DNA of 64,000 bases from Caulobacter segnis (GCF_029543125.1 NZ_JARQWW010000004.1:252501-316500), one strand, 5' to 3'. Counted from the first letter of the stretch, positions 44,874-54,671 are shown. Numbers and translations: made by a program. Notes: generated by a model not told the origin, from the letters alone.

Positions 44874-46190
44874 ATGAGCGTCGCGCGTCGGGATTTTCTG
44901 TTCGGGGCGGGTGTCGCCATGGCCGCGAGCGCGGCCGCGGCCCAGGAAGCGGTCACGCAAGCCCTTCCGGCGGCCGCCCCGTCGACGCCGGACTGGGGGG
45001 CCGTCCGCGGACAGTTCCAGACCGCGCCCGACCAGATCAACATGAGCGCCATGCTGATCGCCACGCACCCCAAGCCGGTGCGTGCGGCGATCGATCAGTT
45101 CCGCCGTGAACTGGACTGGCGGCCGGTCACCTATCTTGAGGACAACAACCGCCGCCTCCAGGGCTACAGCCGCGCGGCGGCGGGCCGGTACCTGGGCGTG
45201 GAAGGCAGGCAGATCGCCCTGACCGACAGCACCACCATGGGCGCGGCCCTTGTCTATTCGGGCCTGAAGCTGCGTCCCGGCGATGAGATTCTGACCACGC
45301 ACCAGGACTACTACGTCACCCATGAGTCCCTGCGCCACGCCGCCGTGCGCAACGGGGCGCAGATCAAGCGCATCTCGCTCTACGACGACATCAACGCGGT
45401 GTCGGAAGCCCAGATGGTCGGGCGGCTTATGGGGGCGATCACCCCGCGCACGCGGGTCCTGGCCCTGACCTGGGTGCATTCCAGCACCGGTCTGAAAATC
45501 CCGGTGGCGGCGATCTCCAACGCCCTGAAGGCGGTGAACGCCGGCCGCCAGGAGCCTGACCAGATCATCCTGGTGCTCGATGGCGTCCATGGCTTCGGCA
45601 ACCAGGACGCCGACATGAACACGCTGGGCTGCGACATCTTCGTGGCCGGCTGCCACAAGTGGCTGTTCGGTCCGCGCGGCACCGGCGTCATCGCCGCCAA
45701 CGACAAGGGTTGGGCGGCGCTGCGTCCCACCATCCCCAGCTTCGTGGACAGCAGCGCCTGGGGCGCCTGGATCAACAACGGCCCCCTGCCCGACCAGACC
45801 AACGGCGTCCTGATGTCGCCCGGCGGCTTCAAGGCGTTCGAACACATCTGGGCGATCCCCGCGGCCGTCGATTTCCACGACAAGATCGGCAAGGCCAATG
45901 TCGCCAACCGGACCACCGAACTGGCTAGCCAACTGAAGGAGGGCCTGGCGGCCATGCCGCATGTGCGCCTGATCACGCCCCGTCAGCCCGGATTGTCGGC
46001 CGGCATCGTGTCTTTCGACGTCGCGGGGCAATCGGCGAACGAGACCGTCCACGCCCTGCGCCAGCGCCGCGTGATCGCCTCGGCGGCCCCTTACGCCGTG
46101 CAGCACGTGCGCCTGACGCCCAGCATCATGAACACGCCAGCGGACGTGGACGCCGTGCTGGCGGAGGTGCGGGGACTGAAAGCGGTCTAG
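44874..46190 (+). CDS. Tat-exported class V aminotransferase-fold PLP enzyme
   Basis: A 438-residue PLP-dependent protein with a Tat signal (VARRDFLFGAGVAMAASAAA, twin Arg at residues 5-6). PLP lysine K262 lies in AGCHKWLFGPRG; the cofactor Asp is in VLDGVHGFG. The family (isopenicillin-N-epimerase/CefD-like) is normally cytosolic; here it would be folded with PLP and exported. GGGAGG lies eight bases before ATG 44874. Substrate unknown; it is flanked by a membrane protein and purQ but has no obvious link to purine synthesis. Confidence 0.8.
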   Translation: MSVARRDFLFGAGVAMAASAAAAQEAVTQALPAAAPSTPDWGAVRGQFQTAPDQINMSAMLIATHPKPVRAAIDQFRRELDWRPVTYLEDNNRRLQGYSRAAAGRYLGVEGRQIALTDSTTMGAALVYSGLKLRPGDEILTTHQDYYVTHESLRHAAVRNGAQIKRISLYDDINAVSEAQMVGRLMGAITPRTRVLALTWVHSSTGLKIPVAAISNALKAVNAGRQEPDQIILVLDGVHGFGNQDADMNTLGCDIFVAGCHKWLFGPRGTGVIAANDKGWAALRPTIPSFVDSSAWGAWINNGPLPDQTNGVLMSPGGFKAFEHIWAIPAAVDFHDKIGKANVANRTTELASQLKEGLAAMPHVRLITPRQPGLSAGIVSFDVAGQSANETVHALRQRRVIASAAPYAVQHVRLTPSIMNTPADVDAVLAEVRGLKAV

Positions 46191-46232
46191 ATGTCCTGAC
46201 AGGCGCGAAGAACGGTGCTAAACGCCCGCGCC

Positions 46233-46895
46233 ATGAAAGCCGCCGTTGTCGTCTTCCCCGGATCCAACTGTGATCGCGACTGCAAGGTCGCCGTCGAACG
46301 CTCCACCGGCGCGCAGGTGGACATGGTCTGGCACAAGGATACGTCCCTGCCGGACGATCTGGACCTGATCGTCCTGCCCGGCGGGTTCTCCTACGGGGAT
46401 TATCTGCGTTGCGGGGCCATGGCCGTGCAGAGCCCGGTGATGCGCGAAGTGATCGCCGCCGCCGACCGCGGCGTGGCTGTCGTTGGCATCTGCAACGGCT
46501 TCCAAATGCTGACCGAGGCGGGCCTCCTGCCTGGCGCCCTGCTGCGCAATGAGAAGCTGAAGTACATCTGCAAGCCGGTGGGCCTGGACATCGTCAACGC
46601 CCAGACGCGCTTCACCGCCGCCTTCCAGGGCCAGCGCGATGCGACCATGACCATCGGCAACGGTGAAGGAAACTACTTCGCCGACGAGGAGACCCTGGAC
46701 CGCCTGGAGGGCGAGGGCCTGGTGGTCTTCAAGTACCAGGACAACCCCAATGGTTCGGCCCGCGACATCGCGGCTATCATGAACCCCAAGGGCAATGTGC
46801 TGGGCATCATGCCCCACCCGGACCGGGCCTTCGAGCCGGAGCTGGGCTCGGCGGATGGCGCGCTGCTCTTCCAAAGCGTGATGAACAGCGTCTGA
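46233..46895 (+). CDS. purQ: Phosphoribosylformylglycinamidine synthase subunit PurQ
   Basis: A 220-residue class I glutamine amidotransferase that supplies ammonia to PurL. Nucleophile Cys in GICNGFQML, catalytic His and Glu in [11 protein letters not shown]. The N terminus [15 protein letters not shown] is typical. ATG 46233 is preferred over a GTG six codons upstream. A terminator follows. Confidence 0.96.
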   Translation: MKAAVVVFPGSNCDRDCKVAVERSTGAQVDMVWHKDTSLPDDLDLIVLPGGFSYGDYLRCGAMAVQSPVMREVIAAADRGVAVVGICNGFQMLTEAGLLPGALLRNEKLKYICKPVGLDIVNAQTRFTAAFQGQRDATMTIGNGEGNYFADEETLDRLEGEGLVVFKYQDNPNGSARDIAAIMNPKGNVLGIMPHPDRAFEPELGSADGALLFQSVMNSV

Positions 46896-46918
46896 TCGCG
46901 GATCAGCGCGATCCAAAG

Positions 46919-46955
46919 AAAAGGGCCGGAGCATCCGCTCCGGCCCTTTCCTTTT
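46919..46955 (+). terminator. Rho-independent terminator after purQ
   Basis: AAAGGGCCGGAGC (46920-46932) pairs perfectly with GCTCCGGCCCTTT (46937-46949) across a four-base loop, followed by CCTTTT. Confidence 0.87.
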
Positions 46956-46973
46956 GGAACATCTCAGACCGCA

Positions 46974-47177
46974 TCAGCGGTTGGCGTCGTCGCCTTGGCT
47001 GGTCTTGCCGGGCTGGATCGCGCCTGTATCAAGGCCTTGGTTCAGGCCCTGTCCGGGCTGCTGCCCCTGCTGCCGCTCGCGCTCCCGGCCCTGCTGGTTC
47101 TGCTGGCCGGGATTGGACCGCTGCGGATCGTTCTGCTGCTGGTCGGGGCGACGATTCTGTTCGTTGTTGTTCTGCAT
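46974..47177 (-). CDS. Glutamine/asparagine-rich small protein (67 aa)
   Basis: MQNNNEQNRRPDQQQNDPQR and continuing; about a third of residues are Gln or Asn, with no hydrophobic core, so the protein should be disordered. GGGAG lies seven bases before the ATG. It sits between purQ and purL on the opposite strand, overlapping no other gene. Low-complexity short ORFs can be spurious, but the clean start and Shine-Dalgarno favour a gene. Confidence 0.55.
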   Translation of the reverse strand: MQNNNEQNRRPDQQQNDPQRSNPGQQNQQGRERERQQGQQPGQGLNQGLDTGAIQPGKTSQGDDANR

Positions 47178-47311
47178 CTTGGGTCTCCCTTTGATGAGCG
47201 CCCTCTCGACGGGCGCATAAGGCTAACGGACCCGACTCTGGCCTGTTCCTAATGCGCAGCTGGCTTTCTTACGGAATGGCGCAAACCGCCGACCCGCGAT
47301 AGAAGGCGCCC

Positions 47312-49513
47312 ATGACCGCGACCGCCCAAAAGTCCATGGCCGATACGGCCCTCGAATTCGGCCTCAAGCGCGAGGAGTACGAGCTCGTCCTCAAGCGTCT
47401 GGGCCGGGAGCCCAACCTTGTGGAGCTGGGCGTCTTCTCGGTGATGTGGAGCGAGCACTGCTCCTACAAATCCTCGCGCAAGCACCTGGGCAAGTTCCCG
47501 ACCACCGGGCCCAAGGTGATCTGCGGCCCGGGCGAGAACGCCGGCGTCGTGGACATCGGCGATGGTCAGGCTGTGATCTTCAAGATGGAGAGCCACAACC
47601 ACCCGTCCTACATCGAACCCTATCAGGGCGCGGCCACGGGCGTGGGCGGCATCATGCGCGACGTGTTCACCATGGGCGCGCGTCCGATCGCCCTGCTGAA
47701 CGCACTGCGTTTCGGCGACCCGGAGCATCCCAAGACCAAGCGCCTGGTGCAGGGCGTGGTCGCCGGCATCGGCGGCTATGGCAACTGCGTCGGCGTGCCC
47801 ACCGTGGCGGGCGAGACCAACTTCCACCCCGGCTACAACGGCAACATCCTGGTCAACGCCATGTGCGTGGGCCTGGCCGACGCCGACAAGATCTTCTACT
47901 CGGCCGCCCCGGCGGCGGGCCTGCCGGTGGTCTATTTCGGCTCCAAGACCGGCCGCGACGGCATCCACGGCGCGACCATGTCCTCGGCCGAGTTCACCGA
48001 GGATTCGGAAGAGAAGCGCCCGACCGTCCAGGTCGGCGATCCCTTCGCCGAAAAGCTGCTGATCGAGGCCACGCTTGAGCTGATGGCCAGCGGCGCGGTC
48101 GCCGCCATTCAGGACATGGGCGCCGCGGGCCTGACCTCCTCGTCGGTCGAGATGGCCGGCAAGGGCGGCGTGGGCATCGAGCTGAACATGGACGCCGTGC
48201 CCCAGCGCGAAGAGGGCATGAGCGCCTACGAGATGATGCTGTCGGAAAGCCAGGAGCGCATGCTGGCGGTCCTGAAGCCAGGCCGTGAGGCCGACGGCTA
48301 CGCCATCTTCGAGAAATGGGGCCTGGACGCCGCCGTCATCGGCGTGACCACCGACACCGGCCGCATGATCCTGAGGCATCACGGCGAGGTGGTGTGCGAC
48401 CTGCCGCTGGCCCCGCTGTTCGACGACGCGCCGCTCTATGACCGCCCGTGGGTCCAGCCCGCGATCGGCGAACACATCGATCCGGCCACCGTCCCTGCGC
48501 CCACCAACTGGGAAGATGCGGTTCTGAAGATCATGTCCTGCCCGGACGTGGCCTCCAAGCGCTGGCTCTGGGAGCAATACGACCGCCACGTCATGGCCGA
48601 CACGGTCGAGGACAGCGCCACGGGCGCTGACTCCGGCGTCGTGCGCGTTCACGGCACCGACAAGGGCTTGGCGGTCACCTCCGACTGCACGCCGCGCTAT
48701 GTGCAGGCCGACCCGTTCGAGGGCGGCAAGCAGGCGGTGGCGGAAGCCTGGCGCAACCTGACCGCGGTCGGGGCGGACCCCATCGCCATCACCGACAACC
48801 TGAACTTCGGCAACCCGGAACGGCCCGAGATCATGGGCCAGATCGTCCGCGCCATCGAAGGCATGGCCGAGGCCTGCCGCGAACTGGAGTTTCCGGTCGT
48901 GAGCGGCAATGTCAGCCTCTATAACGAGACCAACGGCGTCGCCATTCCGCCGACCCCGACGGTGGGCGCGGTGGGCCTTCTGGCCAACTACGACCTGGCC
49001 GCCGGTTTCGCCGCCCTGGGCGACGGCGACAGCCTGATCGTCATCGGCCAGAATCATGGCCACCTGGGCGCCAGCCTGTATCTGCGCGAAATCCTGGGCC
49101 GCGAGGAAGGCTCCCCGCCGCCGGTCGACCTGGCGCTGGAGCGCCGCACGGGCGACTTCGTGCGCGGCCTGATCCAGGAAGGCGCGATCACCTGCGTCCA
49201 CGACCTGTCGGACGGCGGCCTGGCCGTCGGCGCGGCGGAGATGGCCCTGGCCTCCGACGTCGGCGTGACCCTGAAGGCCACCTCGGCCGCCCATGCCCAC
49301 CCGTTCCTGTTCGGCGAGGACCAGGCCCGCTACCTGGTCGCCACGCCCGATCCGCAGGACATCCTGGCCCGCGCCGAGGCCGCCGGCCTGCACGCCAGCA
49401 TCGTCGGCAAGGCGGGCGGCTACGACTTCGCGTCGGAAGGCCTGTTCTCGATCCCGCTGCCGAAACTGCGCGACACCCACGAAGGCTGGATGCCCAGGTA
49501 CATGGGCGCCTGA
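47312..49513 (+). CDS. purL: Phosphoribosylformylglycinamidine synthase subunit PurL (small type)
   Basis: A 733-residue synthetase subunit, the length of the PurS/PurQ-dependent form. Catalytic [14 protein letters not shown] (His near residue 50), the ATP-binding [14 protein letters not shown] and [16 protein letters not shown], and the second-half [20 protein letters not shown] are present. With purS and purQ in the same window the complex is complete. The VOC gene follows three bases later. Confidence 0.97.
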   Translation: MTATAQKSMADTALEFGLKREEYELVLKRLGREPNLVELGVFSVMWSEHCSYKSSRKHLGKFPTTGPKVICGPGENAGVVDIGDGQAVIFKMESHNHPSYIEPYQGAATGVGGIMRDVFTMGARPIALLNALRFGDPEHPKTKRLVQGVVAGIGGYGNCVGVPTVAGETNFHPGYNGNILVNAMCVGLADADKIFYSAAPAAGLPVVYFGSKTGRDGIHGATMSSAEFTEDSEEKRPTVQVGDPFAEKLLIEATLELMASGAVAAIQDMGAAGLTSSSVEMAGKGGVGIELNMDAVPQREEGMSAYEMMLSESQERMLAVLKPGREADGYAIFEKWGLDAAVIGVTTDTGRMILRHHGEVVCDLPLAPLFDDAPLYDRPWVQPAIGEHIDPATVPAPTNWEDAVLKIMSCPDVASKRWLWEQYDRHVMADTVEDSATGADSGVVRVHGTDKGLAVTSDCTPRYVQADPFEGGKQAVAEAWRNLTAVGADPIAITDNLNFGNPERPEIMGQIVRAIEGMAEACRELEFPVVSGNVSLYNETNGVAIPPTPTVGAVGLLANYDLAAGFAALGDGDSLIVIGQNHGHLGASLYLREILGREEGSPPPVDLALERRTGDFVRGLIQEGAITCVHDLSDGGLAVGAAEMALASDVGVTLKATSAAHAHPFLFGEDQARYLVATPDPQDILARAEAAGLHASIVGKAGGYDFASEGLFSIPLPKLRDTHEGWMPRYMGA

Positions 49514-49516
49514 CGG

Positions 49517-49915
49517 TTGCAGCTGCTGGTCAACATCGACGTCCCCGATCTGGAGGCCGCCACGGCCTTCTACCGCGACGGGCTCGGCCTTACGGTCGCG
49601 CGGCGGTTCGGGAAGATGGCGGTGGAGATGACCGGCGGCTCGTCGCCCATCTACCTGCTCAAGAAGGCCGCCGGCAGCGTCGGCGCAGCGGACGAGCGTC
49701 GGCGCTATGAGCGCCACTGGTCGCCGGTCCACCTGGACTTCATCGTCGAGGACGTGGACGCCGCCAGCGCCCGCGCCGTGGCGGCGGGGGCCAAGGTGGA
49801 GCAGGCGGCGGAAGACACCCCCTACGGCCGGCTGGCCCTGTTCGCCGACCCGTTCGGCCACGGCTTTTGCCTGCTGCAGTTCACCGGCGCCGGCTACGAC
49901 GCCATCGCGGACTAA
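49517..49915 (+). CDS. VOC/glyoxalase-fold family protein
   Basis: A 132-residue single-domain VOC protein: LVNIDVPDLEAATAFYRDGL and LDFIVEDVDAASARAVAAGA with ALFADPFGHGFCLLQF are two beta-alpha-beta modules. Candidate metal ligands are H in VHLDFIV and E-to-other variants; activity is not predicted. TTG start three bases after the purL stop, so it is translationally coupled. Confidence 0.8.
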   Translation: MQLLVNIDVPDLEAATAFYRDGLGLTVARRFGKMAVEMTGGSSPIYLLKKAAGSVGAADERRRYERHWSPVHLDFIVEDVDAASARAVAAGAKVEQAAEDTPYGRLALFADPFGHGFCLLQFTGAGYDAIAD

Positions 49916-49926
49916 GGAGACTTTTC

Positions 49927-50163
49927 ATGCCCATGCCCGCCGACGTTCTTGAAGGCCGCCTGCGCGCCGCTTTTCCAGACGCCGAGATCGTGATCACGGA
50001 CCTGGCCGGCGACGGCGACCACTACAAGGCCAAGATCGTCTCGGAGCAGTTCAAGGGCCTGCCTCGCGTACGGCAGCATCAGCTGGTCAACAAGGCGCTG
50101 GCCGATGTGCTGGGCGGCGAGCTGCACGCCCTGGCGCTGGAAACCTCGGCGCCGGCGCAATAG
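49927..50163 (+). CDS. BolA/IbaG family protein
   Basis: A 78-residue BolA-fold protein: LEGRLRAAFPDAEIVITDLA, DHYKAKIVSEQFKGLPRVRQ HQLVNKAL contains the conserved His of the iron-sulfur interface. With the CGFS glutaredoxin downstream it should form a [2Fe-2S] complex for iron-sulfur handling. AAGGAG lies seven bases upstream of ATG 49927. Confidence 0.92.
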   Translation: MPMPADVLEGRLRAAFPDAEIVITDLAGDGDHYKAKIVSEQFKGLPRVRQHQLVNKALADVLGGELHALALETSAPAQ

Positions 50164-50233
50164 CGCCGCAGCGTCTTGACCCGGAGCCCCTTGGCGCCTA
50201 GCTGAGGGGCTTGGAATTCAAGGATATTTTTCG

Positions 50234-50575
50234 ATGACCGACGTCGCCGACAACGCCGTTCACGCCTTCATCGCCAAGACCGTGGCTGACAACCAGGTGG
50301 TGCTGTTCATGAAGGGCGTTCCGGAACAGCCGCGCTGCGGCTTCTCGTCGGTCGTGGTGCAGATCCTCGATCACCTGGGCGTCGACTTCGTCGGCGTGGA
50401 TGTCCTGCAGAGCGACGAGCTGCGCGACGGCATCAAGACCTTCACCGACTGGCCGACCATTCCGCAGCTCTATGTGAAGGGCGAGTTCGTCGGCGGCGCC
50501 GACATCGTCCGCGAGATGTTCCAGACGGGCGAACTGCGTCCCTTCCTGGCGGAACAGGGCGTTCTGGCGGCGTGA
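50234..50575 (+). CDS. grxD: Monothiol glutaredoxin (Grx4/GrxD type)
   Basis: A 113-residue CGFS glutaredoxin: VVLFMKGVPEQPRCGFSSVV with the single active Cys, the cis-Pro WPTIPQLYVKG and the GSH-binding GGADIVREM. It carries and delivers [2Fe-2S] clusters with BolA. The thioesterase gene overlaps its stop as GTGA. Confidence 0.95.
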   Translation: MTDVADNAVHAFIAKTVADNQVVLFMKGVPEQPRCGFSSVVVQILDHLGVDFVGVDVLQSDELRDGIKTFTDWPTIPQLYVKGEFVGGADIVREMFQTGELRPFLAEQGVLAA

Positions 50576-50985
50576 GCCGGGCGTTCGAGGCGCCCGCGGG
50601 CGCCTTTCCCCTCACCATCACGGCGGCCGATGACGACATCGACGCCAACGGCCACGTGAACAACGTGGTCTATCTGCGCTGGGCGCAGGACATCGCCATC
50701 GCCCATTGGGAAGCCAACACCTCTGCCGAGGAGCGCGCGCCCTGGACCTGGGTGGCCCGCCGGCACGAGATCGACTACCGCCGCGAGCTGCTGCCCGGCG
50801 AGACCGCCACGGTCCTCACGTGGGTCGGTGAGTTGAAGGGTCCGCGCTTCGAGCGCTATGTCCGCATCAACGGCCCTGACGGCGAGATGTGCGCCCAGAG
50901 CCGCACCGACTGGGCCCTGGTCAACATCGAGACCCGCCGGCCGGCACGTGTGCCTGACTGGATGGTCGAACGGTTCACGCTCTAG
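50572..50985 (+). CDS. Acyl-CoA thioesterase (hotdog fold, 4HBT-like)
   Basis: A 137-residue hotdog protein: DDIDANGHVNNVVYLRWAQD holds the catalytic Asp of the 4-hydroxybenzoyl-CoA thioesterase family; HEIDYRRELLPGETATVLTW follows. Physiological acyl group unknown. GTG 50572 overlaps the glutaredoxin stop, so it belongs to the bolA-grxD unit. Confidence 0.85.
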   Translation: MSRAFEAPAGAFPLTITAADDDIDANGHVNNVVYLRWAQDIAIAHWEANTSAEERAPWTWVARRHEIDYRRELLPGETATVLTWVGELKGPRFERYVRINGPDGEMCAQSRTDWALVNIETRRPARVPDWMVERFTL

Positions 50986-50996
50986 CGCCGCGTCTT

Positions 50997-51368
50997 TCAG
51001 CCGCCGTCGATCGGGTTCAGCAGGAAAAGAGTCGCTTGCGGCGGCACGCCCAGCTCCTGACGACTGAAAACAATTTCCACGCCGGGCGTCTCGCCCAGGC
51101 AGCCGCCCACCCTGCGCCGGGCGAAGGCGACGTAGGCCGCACCGTTGATCATCTCCACCTGGAAGACGATGCCTGTCTTCGACGAGCAAGCGCCGGCCGC
51201 CATTCGGATCGTCAGGCCCTCCGGCCCGCCGCTGGCCGCCGCCAGCGGCTCCAGGGCCTGGAAGATGATGTCCGTGGGGCTGATCTTGGCGCGCGGCGCC
51301 CTTCGCCGCGTCGTGGCGCAGCCGGCCAGGGCCAAGGCGCCCAGAAGGATCAGACTGCGGCGGTCCAT
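50997..51368 (-). CDS. Hypothetical lipoprotein (123 aa)
   Basis: Signal MDRRSLILLGALALAGC with lipobox LAGC (Cys17). The mature part contains two further cysteines (GACSSK, GGCLGE) that could form a disulfide and is otherwise a beta-rich polar domain (IVFQVEMINGAAYVAF). No family recognised. Confidence 0.65.
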   Translation of the reverse strand: MDRRSLILLGALALAGCATTRRRAPRAKISPTDIIFQALEPLAAASGGPEGLTIRMAAGACSSKTGIVFQVEMINGAAYVAFARRRVGGCLGETPGVEIVFSRQELGVPPQATLFLLNPIDGG

Positions 51369-51433
51369 GGACGCCCTCCCTGCCTACGGGAGTTTAATTT
51401 GCCCGGCCGCGAGGTCGCCAGCATCCTCGCGCC

Positions 51434-52522
51434 ATGCGCACGATTCTTTTCACGCTCGGCCTGATGGCCGCCGCCTCCACCACCGCTCAAGCCCAGACCG
51501 TCAAGGGCGGCATGGCGATCGCCGAAGTCCGCGAGGACAAGACGCGGATGCGGGTCGCCGGGAAGCGGGATGAGGAGAAGAGCCTGCCCCTGACCGCCGA
51601 CACGGTCGTGTACGGCGCGTCCCTGACCAAGTTCGCCTTCGCCTACACGGTCATGCAGCTGGTGGATGAGAACGTCGTCCAGCTGGACTGGCCGATCGAC
51701 CGGTATCTGAAGAAGCCCCTGCCCGACTATGAGAAGTACGCCGATCTGAAGGGCGACGAGCGCTGGCGCAAGCTGACCCTGCGCATCCTGCTCAGCCACA
51801 CCACGGGCTTCGCCAACTTCCGCTTCGTGGAGCCGGATGAGAAGCTGCGCTTCCACTGGGAGCCCGGGAGCCGCTACGGCTACTCCGGAGAGGGGATCAA
51901 CCTCGCCCAGTTCGTGCTGGAGGAAGGCGTGGGCCTGGACGTGGGCAAGGAGATGCAGACGCGCGTCTTCGACCGCTTCGGCATGACCCGCACCAGCATG
52001 ACCTGGCGCGCCGATTTCGCCGACAACCTGGCCCAGGGCTACACCCGAGACGGCACGATGATCCCCCATCGCAAGCGTGGTTCGACCCGGGCGGCGGGTT
52101 CCATGGACACCACGCCCAACGACTATGCGCGCTTCGTGGCCGGCTTCATGCGTGGCGAGGGCCTGTCGCCCCACGCCCGGGCGGAGATCCTGAAGCCCCA
52201 GATCGCCATCACCTCACGCAGCCAGTTTCCGACCCTGTCGGACGAGACGGCGCCCGCGGGCACCTCTGGCCTGGCCCTGGCGGCGGGTCTGGGCGTGGTG
52301 GTCTATGACGGACCCAAGGGGCGCGTCTTCTTCAAGGGCGGCCACGACGACGGCACTGACAACATGCTGATCTGCGACGAGAAGGCCAAGCGCTGCTTCC
52401 TTGGCTTCGGGAACACCAACGAGGCGGCGATCCACTATCCCCTGCTGTCGGAGAAGATGCTGAAGCTGAAGACCTTCCCCTGGTGGTGGGAGTACAGCGC
52501 CAAACCCCAAGGCTTCAACTAG
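51434..52522 (+). CDS. Serine hydrolase of the beta-lactamase/S12 family, exported
   Basis: A 362-residue protein with a signal peptide (MRTILFTLGLMAAASTTAQA). Nucleophile motif S63-L-T-K66 (GASLTK), second motif Y150-S-G152 in place of YxN, and third motif GGHDDG in place of KTG/HxG. This combination is usual in esterase-like S12 members rather than true class C beta-lactamases. The substrate is unknown; cell-wall peptide or ester hydrolysis is possible. Confidence 0.85.
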   Translation: MRTILFTLGLMAAASTTAQAQTVKGGMAIAEVREDKTRMRVAGKRDEEKSLPLTADTVVYGASLTKFAFAYTVMQLVDENVVQLDWPIDRYLKKPLPDYEKYADLKGDERWRKLTLRILLSHTTGFANFRFVEPDEKLRFHWEPGSRYGYSGEGINLAQFVLEEGVGLDVGKEMQTRVFDRFGMTRTSMTWRADFADNLAQGYTRDGTMIPHRKRGSTRAAGSMDTTPNDYARFVAGFMRGEGLSPHARAEILKPQIAITSRSQFPTLSDETAPAGTSGLALAAGLGVVVYDGPKGRVFFKGGHDDGTDNMLICDEKAKRCFLGFGNTNEAAIHYPLLSEKMLKLKTFPWWWEYSAKPQGFN

Positions 52523-52527
52523 CCGGC

Positions 52528-52914
52528 TTAGCGGCCCGCGAAGGGGTTGATCACCCGCACCTCGCCGCCCGGCTCCAGGCCCAGCTCGGCGAAGGTCCAG
52601 GTCAGGTCGGCGGTGGAGGCCACCACGTTGCGGCAGCGGTCCTCGCTCTTGCGCGCGAACCCGACGGTGGCGCGGCCGCCATTCTTGCTGACCACCGTGG
52701 CGAAGTCTTCCTTCTTGGTGCAGCCGTTGGAGTTGACGCGGGCCATCACCGAGTCCCTGGTCACGACGAAGGCCATCAGGCGCTCCATCTCGCCGTCCGA
52801 GGCGTCCACCGAGACGCGGACGTGGGGGGTGTCCTTGGCGTCGATCATCACGCAGCCGGCGGCCAGCGGAGCGACGGCCAGGACGGCGGCCATGGCGGCG
52901 AGTTTCTTGTTCAT
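52528..52914 (-). CDS. Hypothetical lipoprotein (128 aa)
   Basis: Signal MNKKLAAMAAVLAVAPLAAG with lipobox LAAGC (Cys21). Mature region: HVRVSVDASDGEMERLMAFV and NVVASTADLTWTFAELGLEP. Two further Cys (NGCTKK, DRCRNV) may pair. No family recognised. ATG 52914 is preferred to an ATG at 52926 because it leaves a normal signal peptide. Confidence 0.65.
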   Translation of the reverse strand: MNKKLAAMAAVLAVAPLAAGCVMIDAKDTPHVRVSVDASDGEMERLMAFVVTRDSVMARVNSNGCTKKEDFATVVSKNGGRATVGFARKSEDRCRNVVASTADLTWTFAELGLEPGGEVRVINPFAGR

Positions 52915-53009
52915 CGAACAGCCCATCCCCTGAGACTGTAGCGAGAGTCGTTCGCAAAGCCCGCTGTGTCCAATGAACAACCGGCAATGTGTGTGAACCC
53001 GAAATGGAA

Positions 53010-53036
53010 AAGGGGCCCCGGTCGCCCGGAGCCCCT
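53010..53036 (-). terminator. Terminator hairpin after rpsD
   Basis: On the minus strand, a stem of about twelve pairs with one mismatch (AAGGGGCTCCGG with CCGGGGCCCCTT) followed by TTCC. It lies 30 bases past the rpsD stop. Confidence 0.7.
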
Positions 53037-53065
53037 TGCCGTATTCGAAGTTCGAGGTCGGCTTC

Positions 53066-53683
53066 TTACGAAGCGTAGAATTCGACCACGAGGTTCGGCT
53101 CCATCTTCACCGGATACGGCACTTCGGCCAGTTCCGGGGCGCGGACGAACGTGGCGGACATCGCCTTGGCGTCCAGCGTGATGTAGTCCGGGGTGTCGCG
53201 CTCCGACGATTGCAGAGCTTCCAGCACCAGCGCCATGTTGCGCGAACGCTCACGCACCGAGATCACGTCGCCCGCCTTCACGCGGTAGGAGGCAATGTTG
53301 ACACGCTTGCCGTTCACCAGCACGTGGCCATGGTTCACGAACTGACGGGCGGCGAACACGGTCGGCACGAACTTGGCGCGGTAGACGATGGCGTCCAGGC
53401 GCGATTCCAGCAGGCCGATCAGGTTTTCCGAGGTATTGCCCTTGCGGCGGGCGGCTTCCTCGTAGGTGCGGGCGAACTGCTTTTCAGTCAGGTTGCCGTA
53501 GTAGCCCTTCAGCTTTTGCTTGGCGCGCAGCTGCAGGCCGAAATCGGAGATCTTGGACTTACGACGCTGGCCGTGCTGGCCGGGGCCGTACTGGCGCTGG
53601 TTCACCGGGGACTTCGGACGGCCCCAGATGTTTTCGCCCATACGGCGGTCGATTTTGTACTTGGCGCTATGGCGCTTGGACAT
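53066..53683 (-). CDS. rpsD: 30S ribosomal protein S4
   Basis: A 205-residue ribosomal protein, the standard length. [20 protein letters not shown] at the start, the S4 RNA-binding domain ([20 protein letters not shown] then [18 protein letters not shown]) and the C-terminal [10 protein letters not shown]4 binds 16S rRNA early in 30S assembly. It lacks the CXXC zinc pair of some S4 proteins. It is a lone gene, apart from the main ribosomal operons, as in other alphaproteobacteria. Confidence 0.97.
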   Translation of the reverse strand: MSKRHSAKYKIDRRMGENIWGRPKSPVNQRQYGPGQHGQRRKSKISDFGLQLRAKQKLKGYYGNLTEKQFARTYEEAARRKGNTSENLIGLLESRLDAIVYRAKFVPTVFAARQFVNHGHVLVNGKRVNIASYRVKAGDVISVRERSRNMALVLEALQSSERDTPDYITLDAKAMSATFVRAPELAEVPYPVKMEPNLVVEFYAS

Positions 53684-53837
53684 GGTCGTCTCTTCTACTC
53701 GACGCGGGCCGGCGCTCTTCACTATTGAAGGCGCGATCGCAACGGCGGCTTCGCATCAGTCCGTCATAAACATCTCGACGCCGTCCGGCGGGCCGGCGGC
53801 GGGAAAGCGGGGTGTATGACGGAGGGGCGGTGGAGAG

Positions 53838-54671
53838 TCAACCAAGCAGGCGTTCGGCGTGCCAGGCAACATGGTCACCCACGAAGGTCGAGATGAAAAA
53901 GTAGCTGTGGTCGTAACCGTCCTGGCGGCGGACGGTGACCTTCGCCCCGGCCCTGGCCGCGGCCGCTTCCAGCAGTTCGGGCTTCAGCTGGCTTTCCAGG
54001 AAGGTGTCAGCCAGACCCTGGTCCACCAGGATGTCGTCGAACGGCGAGCCCGCGTCCTCGATCAGGGCGGTGGCGTCATGGGCCCGCCAGGCGGCGCGGT
54101 CAGCGCCAAGATAGGCGGTCAGCGCCTTGTCGCCCCAGGGGCAGTTCAGCGGCGAGACGATTGGCGAGAAGGCCGAGACGGACTTGAACAGGTCCGGGTT
54201 CTTCAAGGCGATGGTCAGGGCGCCGTGCCCGCCCATGGAATGCCCGAATACGCCCCGCCGCGATGGGTCCAGCGGGAACGCGCCGTCCACGGCGGCCAGC
54301 AGGTCCTTCGTCACGTAGGAATACATGCTGAAGTGCGGCGTCCATGGGGCCTGGGTGGCGTCCACATAGAACCCCGCCCCCTGGCCCAGGTCATAGGCCG
54401 GATCGTCGGCCACGCCCTCGCCCCGGGGGCTGGTGTCCGGCGCGACGATGGCCAGGCCATGCTTGGCCGCGAAGGCGTAGGCGCCGGCCTTGGTGGTGAA
54501 GTTGTCCTCGGTGCAGGTCAGGCCCGACAGCCAGACGAGGTAGGGAAAGGGTCCCTCTCCTTCCGGCGTCCAGATCGAGAACTTCATCGGCGTGCCGGTG
54601 GCGGCGCTGTCGTGACGGCAATATCGCAGGGTCCCGCCCTGGGTGCGATGGGTGTTGAGGATCTCGACCAC
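53838..54671 (-). CDS. fghA: S-formylglutathione hydrolase
   Basis: A 277-residue esterase D family enzyme that splits S-formylglutathione into formate and glutathione. Nucleophile Ser in FGHSMGGHGAL; the oxyanion-side WLSGLTCTEDNFTTKAG and the catalytic His in DGYDHSYFFIS are conserved. It lies 12 bases downstream of the dehydrogenase gene, completing the glutathione-dependent formaldehyde pathway. Confidence 0.95.
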   Translation of the reverse strand: MVEILNTHRTQGGTLRYCRHDSAATGTPMKFSIWTPEGEGPFPYLVWLSGLTCTEDNFTTKAGAYAFAAKHGLAIVAPDTSPRGEGVADDPAYDLGQGAGFYVDATQAPWTPHFSMYSYVTKDLLAAVDGAFPLDPSRRGVFGHSMGGHGALTIALKNPDLFKSVSAFSPIVSPLNCPWGDKALTAYLGADRAAWRAHDATALIEDAGSPFDDILVDQGLADTFLESQLKPELLEAAAARAGAKVTVRRQDGYDHSYFFISTFVGDHVAWHAERLLG

